The notes under the pieces: generated by a model
The model's database searches: none
What the model saw: the letters and a program-made list of their open reading frames with translations, nothing else
What the model was told of the DNA's origin: nothing
Part shown: one piece after another, positions 50,487-59,785 of the stretch
Position numbering within the stretch: position 1 is the stretch's first letter
How the letters are laid out: every line of letters starts with the position of its first letter
Program-made: the position numbers and the translations under genes
Assembly (NCBI GenBank): GCA_023453795.1
Contig: JAEXSP010000032.1
Coordinates: 62,001 to 126,000, forward strand
Length of the DNA stretch: 64,000 bases
Reading direction: 5' to 3'
From: Bacillota bacterium
GTDB taxonomy: Bacteria; Bacillota; Clostridia; Acetivibrionales; JAEXSP01

Positions 50487-50515
50487 TTGATGTTGTCGTA
50501 ATGAAATAGTAAAAT
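50487..50515 (+). promoter_or_regulatory. Probable ddl promoter
   Basis: TTGATG (50487-50492), 17 bp, TAAAAT (50510-50515), about 100 bp before ddl. The rest of the 50263-50614 gap shows nothing recognised. Confidence 0.6.
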
Positions 50516-50614
50516 GAGAAATATATATTATAAAGGCGATGGGCGATAGCCCGGAAACATTGATTTTACGGCAAAGACCTTTTCGCATCATACCAACATT
50601 GAGGAGCGAGGAAT

Positions 50615-51742
50615 ATGTCACATAAAAAAAGGGTAGCAGTCATTTTCGGTGGACAATCTTCAGAACACGAAGTTTCAAGGATTTCAGCAGAATCGGTAAT
50701 AAAAAACATTAACAGAGATAAATATGAAGTCGCTATGATAGGCATAACCAAGGATGGAAGATGGATGTCATACGATGGCCCGGTTGAAAAGCTGGGGACT
50801 GGCGAATGGCAGGCTATAGCGGAAAAGAAGGCTTTAACCGGAGCTCAGGAGAATTCAAACGAAATCGTTCCTTCAGGGGCAAATGCAAGAAGCATCCTGG
50901 CTTACAGCGGTGCAGAGAGCGAAAAAGGGAAGATAGATGTTATATTTCCGGTGCTGCATGGGTGTAACGGTGAGGATGGCACGATCCAAGGGCTTTTCGA
51001 ACTCGCAGGTGTTCCGTATGTCGGGGCCGGGGTTTTAGGCTCTGCGCTTGGGATGGATAAAGCTTATGCAAAAATTATTTTTGAAAAGGAAGGGTTACCT
51101 CAGGGAAAGTATTTGGTTTTCGGCAGAAAGCAGCTCAGCAGAGAAACAGAAGCCGTACTCGATCAGGTTGAAGCAGTCCTTGAGTATCCTTGCTTTGTAA
51201 AACCGTCTAATGCAGGTTCCTCCGTAGGGGTAAGCAAGGCTCATGACAGGAAGGAGCTTTTAGCCGCACTGGAACTGGCTGCTAAGCATGACAGGCGCAT
51301 TCTGGTTGAAGAGTTTATAAACGGACGTGAGATAGAATGTGCGGTTCTTGGAAATGATGATCCTATAGCATCGACTGTAGGCGAGGTTATACCGTGCAAT
51401 GAATTTTACGATTATAAGGCCAAGTACTTTGATGACAGGTCTAAAACTGTGATTCCCGCTGATTTGCCGGCCAATACGATTTCAGAAATAAGAGCTTATG
51501 CAGTTAGAGCGTTTAAATCCCTTGACTGTTCAGGCCTTTCAAGAGTTGACTTCTTTGTACACAAAGAGACAGGTGCGGTATATATAAATGAAATAAATAC
51601 GTTACCCGGTTTTACCAGCATCAGTATGTACCCAAAACTGTGGGAGGCATCGGGTATACCGTACGGTGAACTGATTGAACGGCTCATAGATCTTGCCGTT
51701 GAACGTTACGAGGATAGCGAAAGGTTTTTTGACGAAAAATAA
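50615..51742 (+). CDS. ddl: D-alanine-D-alanine ligase
   Basis: Ddl makes D-Ala-D-Ala for peptidoglycan with ATP. This 375-residue ATP-grasp protein has 'VAVIFGGQSSEHEVS' at the N-terminus, 'VLHGCNGEDGTIQGLFE', 'PCFVKPSNAGSSVGVSKAHD', 'EEFINGREIECAVLGND' and the Mg-binding 'YINEINTLPGFTSISMYPKL'. The omega-loop region reads 'FYDYKAKYFD', the Tyr/Lys pattern of D-Ala (not D-Lac) ligases. GAGGAGCGAGGAAT precedes ATG. Confidence 0.96.
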   Translation: MSHKKRVAVIFGGQSSEHEVSRISAESVIKNINRDKYEVAMIGITKDGRWMSYDGPVEKLGTGEWQAIAEKKALTGAQENSNEIVPSGANARSILAYSGAESEKGKIDVIFPVLHGCNGEDGTIQGLFELAGVPYVGAGVLGSALGMDKAYAKIIFEKEGLPQGKYLVFGRKQLSRETEAVLDQVEAVLEYPCFVKPSNAGSSVGVSKAHDRKELLAALELAAKHDRRILVEEFINGREIECAVLGNDDPIASTVGEVIPCNEFYDYKAKYFDDRSKTVIPADLPANTISEIRAYAVRAFKSLDCSGLSRVDFFVHKETGAVYINEINTLPGFTSISMYPKLWEASGIPYGELIERLIDLAVERYEDSERFFDEK

Positions 51743-51794
51743 GGTAAAGGATGTTGCGTGGGCATTTAAAATATTTTAGCAGGGAGTGTGCTAT

Positions 51795-52247
51795 ATGAAT
51801 AAAAATGTAATCATCTCTGTAAAAGGTACACAGACTGCAGTTAATCAGGATACAAGCAAAATGGAATTGGTGACTGAGGGCAAGTATTACAAAAAGGGAG
51901 ATGCCTATTTTGTAACCTATAAGGAAAGTGAAGTCACCGGAATGGATGGCACTACCACCACTCTGAAAATATTGGACGGAATCGTCACTCTTATGAGGTT
52001 TGGCGGAGTAAACACCCAGTTCATATTTGAAGAGGGACATAAGCATGTTTCATACTATGATACTGCTTACGGAGCTTTTACAATAGGCATATTAGCCAAT
52101 CAGGTCAACATCAATGTTGATGAAAACGGCGGAGAGATCCGGGTGGGCTATGAACTTGAATTTGACAGCAGTAAGACGGGAGAAAACGATTTTCATATGT
52201 CGATACGCGAAGCACGGATAGCAAATCAAGAGGTAATTGAAAATTAA
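51795..52247 (+). CDS. DUF1934 (YwiB-like) beta-barrel protein
   Basis: This 150-residue protein starts at ATG 51795 after AGGGAGTG. The pattern 'NVIISVKGTQ', 'YFVTYKESEVTGMDGTTTTL', 'MRFGGVNTQFIFEEGHKHVS', 'YDTAYGAFTIGI' and 'GGEIRVGYELEFD' is that of the DUF1934/YwiB family, a calycin-like barrel of unknown function. It lies 52 bp after ddl in the same direction. Confidence 0.88.
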   Translation: MNKNVIISVKGTQTAVNQDTSKMELVTEGKYYKKGDAYFVTYKESEVTGMDGTTTTLKILDGIVTLMRFGGVNTQFIFEEGHKHVSYYDTAYGAFTIGILANQVNINVDENGGEIRVGYELEFDSSKTGENDFHMSIREARIANQEVIEN

Positions 52248-52290
52248 ACTCAGGGTTCAGAATAGTTAGGTGTTTTGCTCCTTTTGTATC

Positions 52291-52311
52291 AATTATTTAA
52301 TTCAACCTTAT
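52291..52311 (-). repeat. Single end of the dispersed ATAAGTTGAATT element
   Basis: On the minus strand it reads ATAAGGTTGAATTAAATAAT, differing from the copies at 4150 and 16728 by one inserted G. Confidence 0.5.
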
Positions 52312-52319
52312 ATAGATAA

Positions 52320-52348
52320 AAACAACCAAAAATGGTTGTTTTTATTTT
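52320..52348 (+). terminator. Terminator after the ddl-DUF1934 genes
   Basis: AAACAACCA-AAAA-TGGTTGTTT is a perfect 9-bp stem followed by TTATTTT. Confidence 0.88.
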
Positions 52349-52501
52349 GCAAATTTTCGCAGGGGTATGGACAATTTTTCACAATTGTGTAATCTAAAAT
52401 TAAACGCTGTGTCATAATGGAAGGTAAATAAATCTCATGCAGAAGCCGATAAATGTATATAGGGAGCTTTAACAAAAAATATGAACCAAGAAGGCATATA
52501 T

Positions 52502-55495
52502 ATGAAGCGAAGCATATTCAAATTACATAGAAGACTGGTAAAAAATATTGCTATTATAACAGTTATTTCACTGGCTCTTTCAAATTTATTCTCTTCGGCA
52601 GATGCAGGTGAGACTCCTCAGGCTGTCTATTCGGGAACCTCGGATTCCTCTGTTGTCCTGAACAATATTAATTATACTGACGTAAAGAATTCTGCCAATG
52701 CCGTAAAGCAGGCTGTCTATGAATGGAGTGCTCTTGACATATTGAAAGGCTACGGAAACAGGCAATTCGGACTTAAGAACACTCTTACAAAGGAACAGGC
52801 TATAGCGCTGTTGTACAGGGCTGTGGGTAAGGAAGCTGCTGCACAGCTGGCAGGTGAAACACTGAATAATGCCAGAACCACGAAAAAGACCGACACACTG
52901 AGTGTCTGGAATGACGGGTATTTACAATTGGCGGCTAATGACGGTTTGATTTCACAGCAGGATTTTGCAGATTCACAGGCTCAGGATCAGACCAAGCTTA
53001 AAACAGGTAGCTTTATAAGAAGCTCTCCTGTACAAAGACAGGAAATGGCATACTGGCTTGCAAAGGTTTTAGGACTTTCACCTGTATACGGGCAGAAGGA
53101 TATATTCAACAGCTATAAGGACTGGAAAAAGGCTGATCCCGACAAAGTCCCCTATATTGAGTCCATTCTGCAGAAGAACATAATGAACGGCGACAGCACC
53201 GGCAACTTCAATCCCACGGGTGCGGTTACCGGGCAGCAGTCCGCTCAGATAATCTCGAACGCAGAGGAGATACTTCTTCCGGTACTGAAGCTTGTTAAAA
53301 ATACAGGAACTTTAGAAGGCTTGAGCAAGTCTAATGATTATACAAACGGTTCCCAAATGGTTAAGACTGTATTTAATATAAGAAACAGTAACGGAAAGCT
53401 TGACCAGATCGTAACAAACACAGGCAGCGGTACAAACAGGAGCGAGATAAACGGCAAAGCGGTCAATAAGAACATAAAGGATCTCATAGTCTATAAGAAC
53501 GGCACAATAGGAAGCAGTTCCCTGTTGAAAAATGGAGACAGGATCGAATACATAGCTGCGCCTGACAATACAATAAAATATGTGAATGTAATATCAAACG
53601 TTGTGGATACTTCCTACATAGCCGCACAGATAAACACTTTGGACCCGGCAAACCTATCGATGAATGTGGCCCAGTTTTTCAAGCTCAATTACCCGGACAT
53701 CAACATTGCCAAAGCGTCCCTTTCTTTCAAATGGGACGGCAGGCAGGTTAATGCTTCCTATAAGTACAGCAATAATGCCGTTGTTACAATAGATGGAGAA
53801 GCAGCCTCGATTTCCAAGCTTACTCCTGGTACTGATGTGGTATTGACCATAAAAAACAATATAGTTACGGCTATTAATACCTTCGAACTGGATGACACTT
53901 CGTACGGTGCACCTGTAATAAAAGGAATAGTTGAGGATAACAACCCGCAATTAGGCTATATAACGCTGTATAATGAGAACGGCACCGGAACAGGATCGTC
54001 AAGCGGACTCCGCACCTATAACTATGCGGATCAAAATGATATAACCGCCTATAAGAATCATAACCTCGCAAAGGTTGAGGATATAGAAACAGGCGATACG
54101 GTTTTCCTCAAGACGGATTCAAAGGGTAATATAAACGAGATAAGCGCAGTAGATAACTACACTGTAAAATACGGAAAAATCATAAGTAAAAAACCTAAAA
54201 CCCTTGTTATTGGCTTTGACAGTGGAGAGCAGCAGGTGCTGGACATTGACAGCAGCGTTCTTGTTATCTCAGGCGGAAAGCTGACAACTTATGCAAGCTT
54301 GAAGGACGGAGACAGGGTCAAGCTTATTATGCATATAACAAACAAGTTTACAAGATTAAAGGAAATAACCGTTGAAGGCGATGAAAATCTGATAAGCAGC
54401 ATATACAAGGGAACAGTCGAGAGGGTTGACAATACTTCCAGCAAACTGATAACACGAAACCTGCAGGTTTTGTACAACGGCCGGTGGGTTAACGGGGACA
54501 AAAAAGGGGCGGCTTCCATTAAGTTTGACAATAAAATCGACTTCTATTTCAATGACCAAAAGCTGGATATTTCCAAGGCAAATAAGTACTTGACCGGAAA
54601 TGAGGCTTATGTTGCGGTCAAAAAGGATTACGGCGGAGAAGAGAAGGCTGTTGTAGTAAGCTTCCGAAATGAAAAGGATACGGAAGACGAACCATACGAC
54701 GATACCGTGTTAAATGCGGTTCCGGGCGCTGATAAATTCTATCTGAGCAAAAACGATTATGGAATAGCATACGGCGGCAGCACGATCGTAGTTAAGGATG
54801 GCAGGCTGGTTTCAGGCAATAGCATTTCACAGGATGATAATGCGTATGTCATTGCAAACAGAAGCTATGATACCGGCGATTACTATGCAGGAGTGGTTCA
54901 GATAACCGAAAAGTCAAAGCTTGACTTTGTCCGGGTTTATCGGGGCAGAATCAAGAGCATAAATGAAAGCAAGGATTTCACGTTGGAGTCATTCTCCCAG
55001 CTTAATGGACTTAACTGGGATTATTCAAATACACCAAAGACTTTGAAAATTACCAAAGATACAGAGATACTTGATGATTCAGGGGTTGTAGGCGCAAGGG
55101 ATTTCACAGACAGCGGAGATAAGAGTTATGCAAGCAGAACGGTATATGTCCTTGCCGACGGTACTAATACATTACTGGTAAGCACAGCTCCATTCGGAAA
55201 CTACAATGTTAAAGGAGTAATAGCAGATGTAACAGGAGCGAAAATCGGCGATGAAGGAACCTTGCTTGAGGAGCCCACAGGGATTAAGCTGGTTGACTTT
55301 AAGAATTATGATACGACGACTCATTCCTGGGTTAATAAAAGTGAAACCTCTTTGAACCTTCTGAAAAACAGTATAATAGTAAAAGACAACAAAATCGCAA
55401 AGCCCTCGGATCTAAAAAAGGGAGACAAGGTAAGAATATTGAAGAAACAAGACAACACTGACATGAATGCATATATAGTTTCGGTAGAGGGTTGA
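52502..55495 (+). CDS. Large secreted S-layer homology (SLH) domain protein
   Basis: This 997-residue protein has a signal peptide (about 1-37) and then three SLH-like repeats (about 55-270): 'AVYEWSALDILKGYGNRQFG', 'LAANDGLISQQDFAD' and 'PYIESILQKNIMNGDSTGNF'. The remaining ~700 residues are beta-rich repeats with recurring 'LKxGDRVxxI' units ('LLKNGDRIEYI', 'SLKDGDRVKLIM', 'DLKKGDKVRILK'). It probably binds secondary cell-wall polymer through SLH and displays the repeat region. ATG at 52502 was chosen for AAGAAGG 8 nt upstream and a compact signal peptide. A second SLH protein gene follows 31 bp later. Confidence 0.85.
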   Translation: MKRSIFKLHRRLVKNIAIITVISLALSNLFSSADAGETPQAVYSGTSDSSVVLNNINYTDVKNSANAVKQAVYEWSALDILKGYGNRQFGLKNTLTKEQAIALLYRAVGKEAAAQLAGETLNNARTTKKTDTLSVWNDGYLQLAANDGLISQQDFADSQAQDQTKLKTGSFIRSSPVQRQEMAYWLAKVLGLSPVYGQKDIFNSYKDWKKADPDKVPYIESILQKNIMNGDSTGNFNPTGAVTGQQSAQIISNAEEILLPVLKLVKNTGTLEGLSKSNDYTNGSQMVKTVFNIRNSNGKLDQIVTNTGSGTNRSEINGKAVNKNIKDLIVYKNGTIGSSSLLKNGDRIEYIAAPDNTIKYVNVISNVVDTSYIAAQINTLDPANLSMNVAQFFKLNYPDINIAKASLSFKWDGRQVNASYKYSNNAVVTIDGEAASISKLTPGTDVVLTIKNNIVTAINTFELDDTSYGAPVIKGIVEDNNPQLGYITLYNENGTGTGSSSGLRTYNYADQNDITAYKNHNLAKVEDIETGDTVFLKTDSKGNINEISAVDNYTVKYGKIISKKPKTLVIGFDSGEQQVLDIDSSVLVISGGKLTTYASLKDGDRVKLIMHITNKFTRLKEITVEGDENLISSIYKGTVERVDNTSSKLITRNLQVLYNGRWVNGDKKGAASIKFDNKIDFYFNDQKLDISKANKYLTGNEAYVAVKKDYGGEEKAVVVSFRNEKDTEDEPYDDTVLNAVPGADKFYLSKNDYGIAYGGSTIVVKDGRLVSGNSISQDDNAYVIANRSYDTGDYYAGVVQITEKSKLDFVRVYRGRIKSINESKDFTLESFSQLNGLNWDYSNTPKTLKITKDTEILDDSGVVGARDFTDSGDKSYASRTVYVLADGTNTLLVSTAPFGNYNVKGVIADVTGAKIGDEGTLLEEPTGIKLVDFKNYDTTTHSWVNKSETSLNLLKNSIIVKDNKIAKPSDLKKGDKVRILKKQDNTDMNAYIVSVEG

Positions 55496-55526
55496 AGATA
55501 AAATGAGAATCCATGGAGGATTACAT

Positions 55527-57074
55527 ATGATAAAGAAAAAAGTTTTGATGTGCATTTTAGTTTCATTCGCAATACTCACAGCATCTATGCCGGTTAATGC
55601 CTGGGAAGGTGACAGCGGTTATGCGGGCGGCATTTCATCAGGGCAAACCCCTAGCAATACAACCATGGACTACAGGGAGGTCGTCTTTTTAAGCGGTGAA
55701 CCTATAGTATTTAAAGGAAACCTCACAATCAAAAAATCCACCAAGAAGGATAACGTTTCCGGTCAGAATGTTATCAGCACGACTTATACCTTCAAGAATA
55801 TGCAGAACCTGGATAAGAGTGCTACTCTCACAAGATCCGCTGTTGTTTACAAGACTGTACTTTCACTTAAGGACAATGGGCAGACTGTTGAACAAACCAG
55901 CATGGAAAGGCCCTATACGGAAACGATCAAAATAGGGAGTGTCAACTATGTACTCAAGAGCGTAGATTTTACACGATCCAATCTAATTGACCCAAAGCCT
56001 GCCATCAATTATTACGCAGGTGATGTATGGGAGAAAAAGACTTATCAGATCGGGTCAACCGCAAACGGGGGTACTGTTACTGTCGAGGAAACCGGCAATT
56101 TTTACGGCTACGACCAGAATTGGAGCTCCTCGGAGGCACAGACGCTGAACTATGTTATAGAAAGTGCAGTAAAAAAAGGTACAACTGTTGACTCGTGGGG
56201 AGGGACAGCAAGCATCAACCTTTCTTCCAATTCAACTAAGCAAATAAGATATGTCGAAAACAAGCCCAATCAAATAAGCTTCAGCGGCGGTTATGTGCAA
56301 ACTCAGAATAATACAAGCATCTTGGAGTATTCCTCCAGGATGCCTGAATTTGATTCGAATGGGGTATCGACCGACAAAACTATTGAGAAAAAGGATAGCT
56401 TAAAGCTTGAAAGCTTCCCTGTTGAGACCCGCCTGCCGGTGCCTGACTTAACCCGCTTAAGAGGCCATTGGGCTGAAAATGACATAAAAGAGCTGTTTAG
56501 CCTGGAAATTTTCAAGGGCAATGCTCCTATTTTCAACCCGGAACAGCTTATGACCAGAGCCGAATTCATATCCGCTTTCGTAAAGGCAGCCAGGGAAGTG
56601 CCGCAGGACCCTGCATTGGCAGGAAAAACTGCAAAGACAACAACATCAAAGTCAAAGGAAGTTATAGTTTCGCCGTTTAAAGACTTGTCGACTCAGAACA
56701 TTTATTTCAATGATATTTACAATGCATTTAAGAGGGGTATCGTTCTTGGAAACGGCAAAAGCAATTTCAGTCCCAATAATGTAATTGTTAAAAGTGAAGC
56801 AGTTACCATTTTTATAAGGGCACTAGGACTGGAGGGCCTTGCACCTGACAAACCGGTAACCACCTTTGCCGATAACGACAAAATACCAAGCTTTACCAGA
56901 AAGGCCGCATATGTTGCAGAAAAGATAGGCTTAATAAAGGCTGACGGAAAAGGAAATTTTAATCCGAACGAAAAATTGACTAAAGCAAAAGCAGCCGAGA
57001 TGCTTATAGGTTTTGTAAATTATATGTGCAATGGGATACAGAATGACTACAAGGATGAGATCGTAAATTTCTAA
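55527..57074 (+). CDS. Secreted protein with C-terminal SLH domains
   Basis: This 515-residue protein has a signal peptide (about 1-25, 'VNAWEG'), a ~280-residue beta-rich region of unknown type ('YREVVFLSGEPIVFKGNL') and three C-terminal SLH domains (about 310-510): 'RGHWAENDIKELFSLEIFKG', 'IYNAFKRGIVLGNGKSNFSP' and 'AYVAEKIGLIKADGKGNFNP'. GGAGGATTACAT precedes ATG. It is probably cotranscribed with the preceding SLH gene as a surface-layer-associated pair. Confidence 0.85.
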   Translation: MIKKKVLMCILVSFAILTASMPVNAWEGDSGYAGGISSGQTPSNTTMDYREVVFLSGEPIVFKGNLTIKKSTKKDNVSGQNVISTTYTFKNMQNLDKSATLTRSAVVYKTVLSLKDNGQTVEQTSMERPYTETIKIGSVNYVLKSVDFTRSNLIDPKPAINYYAGDVWEKKTYQIGSTANGGTVTVEETGNFYGYDQNWSSSEAQTLNYVIESAVKKGTTVDSWGGTASINLSSNSTKQIRYVENKPNQISFSGGYVQTQNNTSILEYSSRMPEFDSNGVSTDKTIEKKDSLKLESFPVETRLPVPDLTRLRGHWAENDIKELFSLEIFKGNAPIFNPEQLMTRAEFISAFVKAAREVPQDPALAGKTAKTTTSKSKEVIVSPFKDLSTQNIYFNDIYNAFKRGIVLGNGKSNFSPNNVIVKSEAVTIFIRALGLEGLAPDKPVTTFADNDKIPSFTRKAAYVAEKIGLIKADGKGNFNPNEKLTKAKAAEMLIGFVNYMCNGIQNDYKDEIVNF

Positions 57075-57251
57075 TCAGTAATCTCAGTGGACTGCCAGCT
57101 TCTGATTTTGGAACAGCAAGTTCCCACAGATGGTTTACGTTAACAAAAAATTAATAATTTAGGCTGCAGTTGTAGCCAACATTTTTAGCTTCAAATATGC
57201 TAGAATAACATTAATGCTTTCAAATTAATACATATGAAAAGGGGAATTCTC

Positions 57252-58754
57252 GTGGTAAAAAGATCAATCAGAAGTTTCTGTGCTATCTTGGCTGTAATAT
57301 GCTTGCTGTTCTCTCAACCGGTTTTTTCAGAGAATAGTGCAGCAACAGAAGATACAAGCGTAAGCAGCACGCAAGATGATTTTATAAACAGCGTAACAAC
57401 CTTTGTAAAGGAATTCTACAATGGTGACGTAGATGATAAAACGCTTATTCAGGGAGCTCTCAAGGGCATGTTCTCGACGATGGATCCATATACTACTTTT
57501 TTTACACCTGAAGAGGCAGACAAGTTTTTAGGAGTTTTAGAGGACTCATTTGTAGGTATTGGTGTCACTCTCGAAAAGAAAGACAACTATATAATCATTA
57601 CAAAAGCATTTCCAGGCTCTCCCGCAGAAAAGTCGGGGCTTTGCCCGGGGGACAGAATAACCAGCGCAAACGGTAAAAGTCTTATCGGTCTTATGCCTGA
57701 AGAGGCAGCATCATACATAAAAGGTGAAGAAGGCACCAAAGTAAAGCTCGGAATAATAAAGGCCGGCGATACTTCTGTAACAGAGCTTGTAGTAGATCGT
57801 CAAAGAGTTGTAATGAATCCGGTAACCTATGACATCAGAAATGGCATCGGGTATATCAAGCTGGACTCATTCAGCTCGAATTCGGCGTATTCCGTTAGTA
57901 AAGCCCTCGCCGTAATGGACGGCAAGAAAATAACAAAAATCATTCTCGACTTAAGGAACAATGGCGGCGGTTATGTAGACCAAGCTGTAAACATAGCTAA
58001 TAATTTTGTACCTGCCGGACTGGTTACAAAATTAGACTTTAAGTCTCCTTCAATGAAAGATCAGACATTTTACTCATATCTTCTTAAGCAGAAGTACAAG
58101 CTTGCGGTTTTAGTAAACGAAAACAGCGCCAGCGCTTCAGAGATACTATCTGCTGCAATTCAGGACACAAATGCCGGAACCCTGGTTGGGACCAAAACCT
58201 TTGGAAAGGCAAAAGTACAAAACATGATTCAGGTATTGACACCGGAAGCTTATAAGAAGTACGAGGAAGAGCTGGGAGTCAAAACCATAAATCCGAATTT
58301 GCTGGCTGCATACGATATTACACCATCAAAGGATGAAATTTTAGGAACGATAAAAATAACTACGGGAATGTATACAACTCCCAAAGGAAGAATGATAGAT
58401 TTAAAAGGCCTGACACCGGACATTGAGGTTCCTGACCCTAAGCCTGTTGGCGGGATAGATGTAAACTCCATTCAAAAATTAAGAAGAGTATCGAAGCCTG
58501 ATCTGGGGGACAGCAGTCCCGACGTATATAATGCCGAAAAGATATTGAAGCTGCTTGGGTATAAGGTTGATACGCCGGATTCAAGGCTGAACGACACGAC
58601 GTTTATGGCAATTAAGAAGCTGCAGGCCGACAACCATTTGCATTCATACGGAGTGCTTGACTACACTACTCAGAATTTACTCAATAACAAACTGGATCAG
58701 CTATTCATAAAGCTGGATGGACAATACGCTGCTGCGGCAAACGTATTGAAATAA
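57252..58754 (+). CDS. S41-family C-terminal processing protease with peptidoglycan-binding domain
   Basis: This 500-residue protein starts at GTG with AAGGGG 7 nt upstream; an ATG at 57234 would overlap that site. It has a signal peptide/anchor (about 5-27), a PDZ domain (about 95-180; 'GIGVTLEKKD', 'SPAEKSGLCPGDRI') and a Tsp protease domain with the catalytic Ser in 'NENSASASEILSAAIQD' and Lys in 'GTKTFGKAKVQ'. A C-terminal peptidoglycan-binding helical domain follows ('NAEKILKLLGYKV'). It resembles CtpA/CtpB, which act in envelope and sporulation signalling. Confidence 0.93.
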   Translation: MVKRSIRSFCAILAVICLLFSQPVFSENSAATEDTSVSSTQDDFINSVTTFVKEFYNGDVDDKTLIQGALKGMFSTMDPYTTFFTPEEADKFLGVLEDSFVGIGVTLEKKDNYIIITKAFPGSPAEKSGLCPGDRITSANGKSLIGLMPEEAASYIKGEEGTKVKLGIIKAGDTSVTELVVDRQRVVMNPVTYDIRNGIGYIKLDSFSSNSAYSVSKALAVMDGKKITKIILDLRNNGGGYVDQAVNIANNFVPAGLVTKLDFKSPSMKDQTFYSYLLKQKYKLAVLVNENSASASEILSAAIQDTNAGTLVGTKTFGKAKVQNMIQVLTPEAYKKYEEELGVKTINPNLLAAYDITPSKDEILGTIKITTGMYTTPKGRMIDLKGLTPDIEVPDPKPVGGIDVNSIQKLRRVSKPDLGDSSPDVYNAEKILKLLGYKVDTPDSRLNDTTFMAIKKLQADNHLHSYGVLDYTTQNLLNNKLDQLFIKLDGQYAAAANVLK

Positions 58755-58847
58755 AATAATTATTCATGTGTTTACAATAATGCAAAATATATACATAAAT
58801 GATAAATAATTGGACATATTTGATAACACAAGGATAAACCTATGTGC

Positions 58848-58912
58848 TATAATATAAAATGTGAAGTTCTATGAAAAGGCTTTTACCTGGCGACAGGTGA
58901 AGGCTTTTTTGT
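58848..58912 (+). other. Extended -10 promoter and short terminator before the tail cluster
   Basis: TGTGCTATAAT (TATAAT at 58848-58853) is an extended -10. About 30 bp on, a 10-bp stem CTTTTACCTG-GCGA-CAGGTGAAGG is followed by CTTTTTTGTG (58880-58912). Together they would give only a ~50-nt transcript. It may be an attenuator or small RNA, or a terminator for read-through from the protease gene. The remaining 58913-59298 shows no gene. Confidence 0.45.
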
Positions 58913-59298
58913 GTTCTTGCGCTTTTTTAGGAGGGCGAAAAGTTTAGTCTGCAGACTGATAAACCGAATATTCAATTTACCTTCCAAAAAAACAAAACGG
59001 GTTTAATGCTGCAAAGTTATTTTTTCTGCGGCTTGGCCGGGCGGAATTAACCCCCCCGGCTACAAATAAAACAATACGGCCCAACCTATACGGTACATTC
59101 AAATATCAACTTCATCGAAGTATTCGATTCCAGGATGCCGAGCTTAGAACCGGGGTCCCAAGTTAGTGCCGTATTAATAAGGCATGGGTCAATTTGAAGA
59201 TATGTTTGGGCCGGAACTCACACTTTGCAGTATTACAACCTAATATTTCAGAAAGGAGGCTTTTCCCGGCTGGAAGATGCAGGCCGGGAGTAATTTGT

Positions 59299-59769
59299 AT
59301 GCAGGAAATAGTAAATGCTGTATGCAGGGATATCAAGGCATCCTTTCCCGGGGTGGAAATAATTGTGCAGAACAGGAGGATAGGTACGGTAAAGCCTTCA
59401 TTCGGAGTCCAGGTTGTAAAGCTTGAAATCACCGATTTGAATAAGGTAACTACCAGAGAGAGTATCACCGTCCAGGTTGCATACTATCTTAACAATCTGA
59501 GTACTACGCCAGAAGGCAGCAATTTGCTTATTGAGTATGAAAAAATGAAAAGCATATTCATGAAGGGCTTTTTGATTGTCAACGACAGGCACGTTCCTAT
59601 CACCAGGCTGCAAGGCGGAATGCTGGGATTTGATGTGCAATGGGAGGGAGGCATATCCAGCTATGACATGTACCTGAACATAGACTTCGATCTAACAGGC
59701 TTAAGGCAGGATACGTCAACTTACATGAACATGAACAGCATGGCATTCAAACAGATGTTGAATAAATAG
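59299..59769 (+). CDS. Phage tail terminator-like protein (DUF6838-like)
   Basis: This 156-residue protein starts at ATG after GGGAG (8 nt); an in-frame start at 59194 would add 35 residues of unlikely composition. 'MQEIVNAVCRDIKASFPGVE', 'VQVAYYLNNLSTTPEGSNLL' and 'VQWEGGISSYDMYLNIDFDL' fit my recollection of the small tail terminator proteins placed just before the sheath gene in PBSX-type clusters. It would cap the tail tube at the head-proximal end. No head genes precede it. Confidence 0.65.
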   Translation: MQEIVNAVCRDIKASFPGVEIIVQNRRIGTVKPSFGVQVVKLEITDLNKVTTRESITVQVAYYLNNLSTTPEGSNLLIEYEKMKSIFMKGFLIVNDRHVPITRLQGGMLGFDVQWEGGISSYDMYLNIDFDLTGLRQDTSTYMNMNSMAFKQMLNK

Positions 59770-59785
59770 AAGGAGGATTAACATT

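Noticed and set aside
59185..59244. 19-codon frame just before the tail terminator gene
   Set aside because: It is very short, has no good ribosome binding site and shows no similarity to a phage gene; it is treated as chance.
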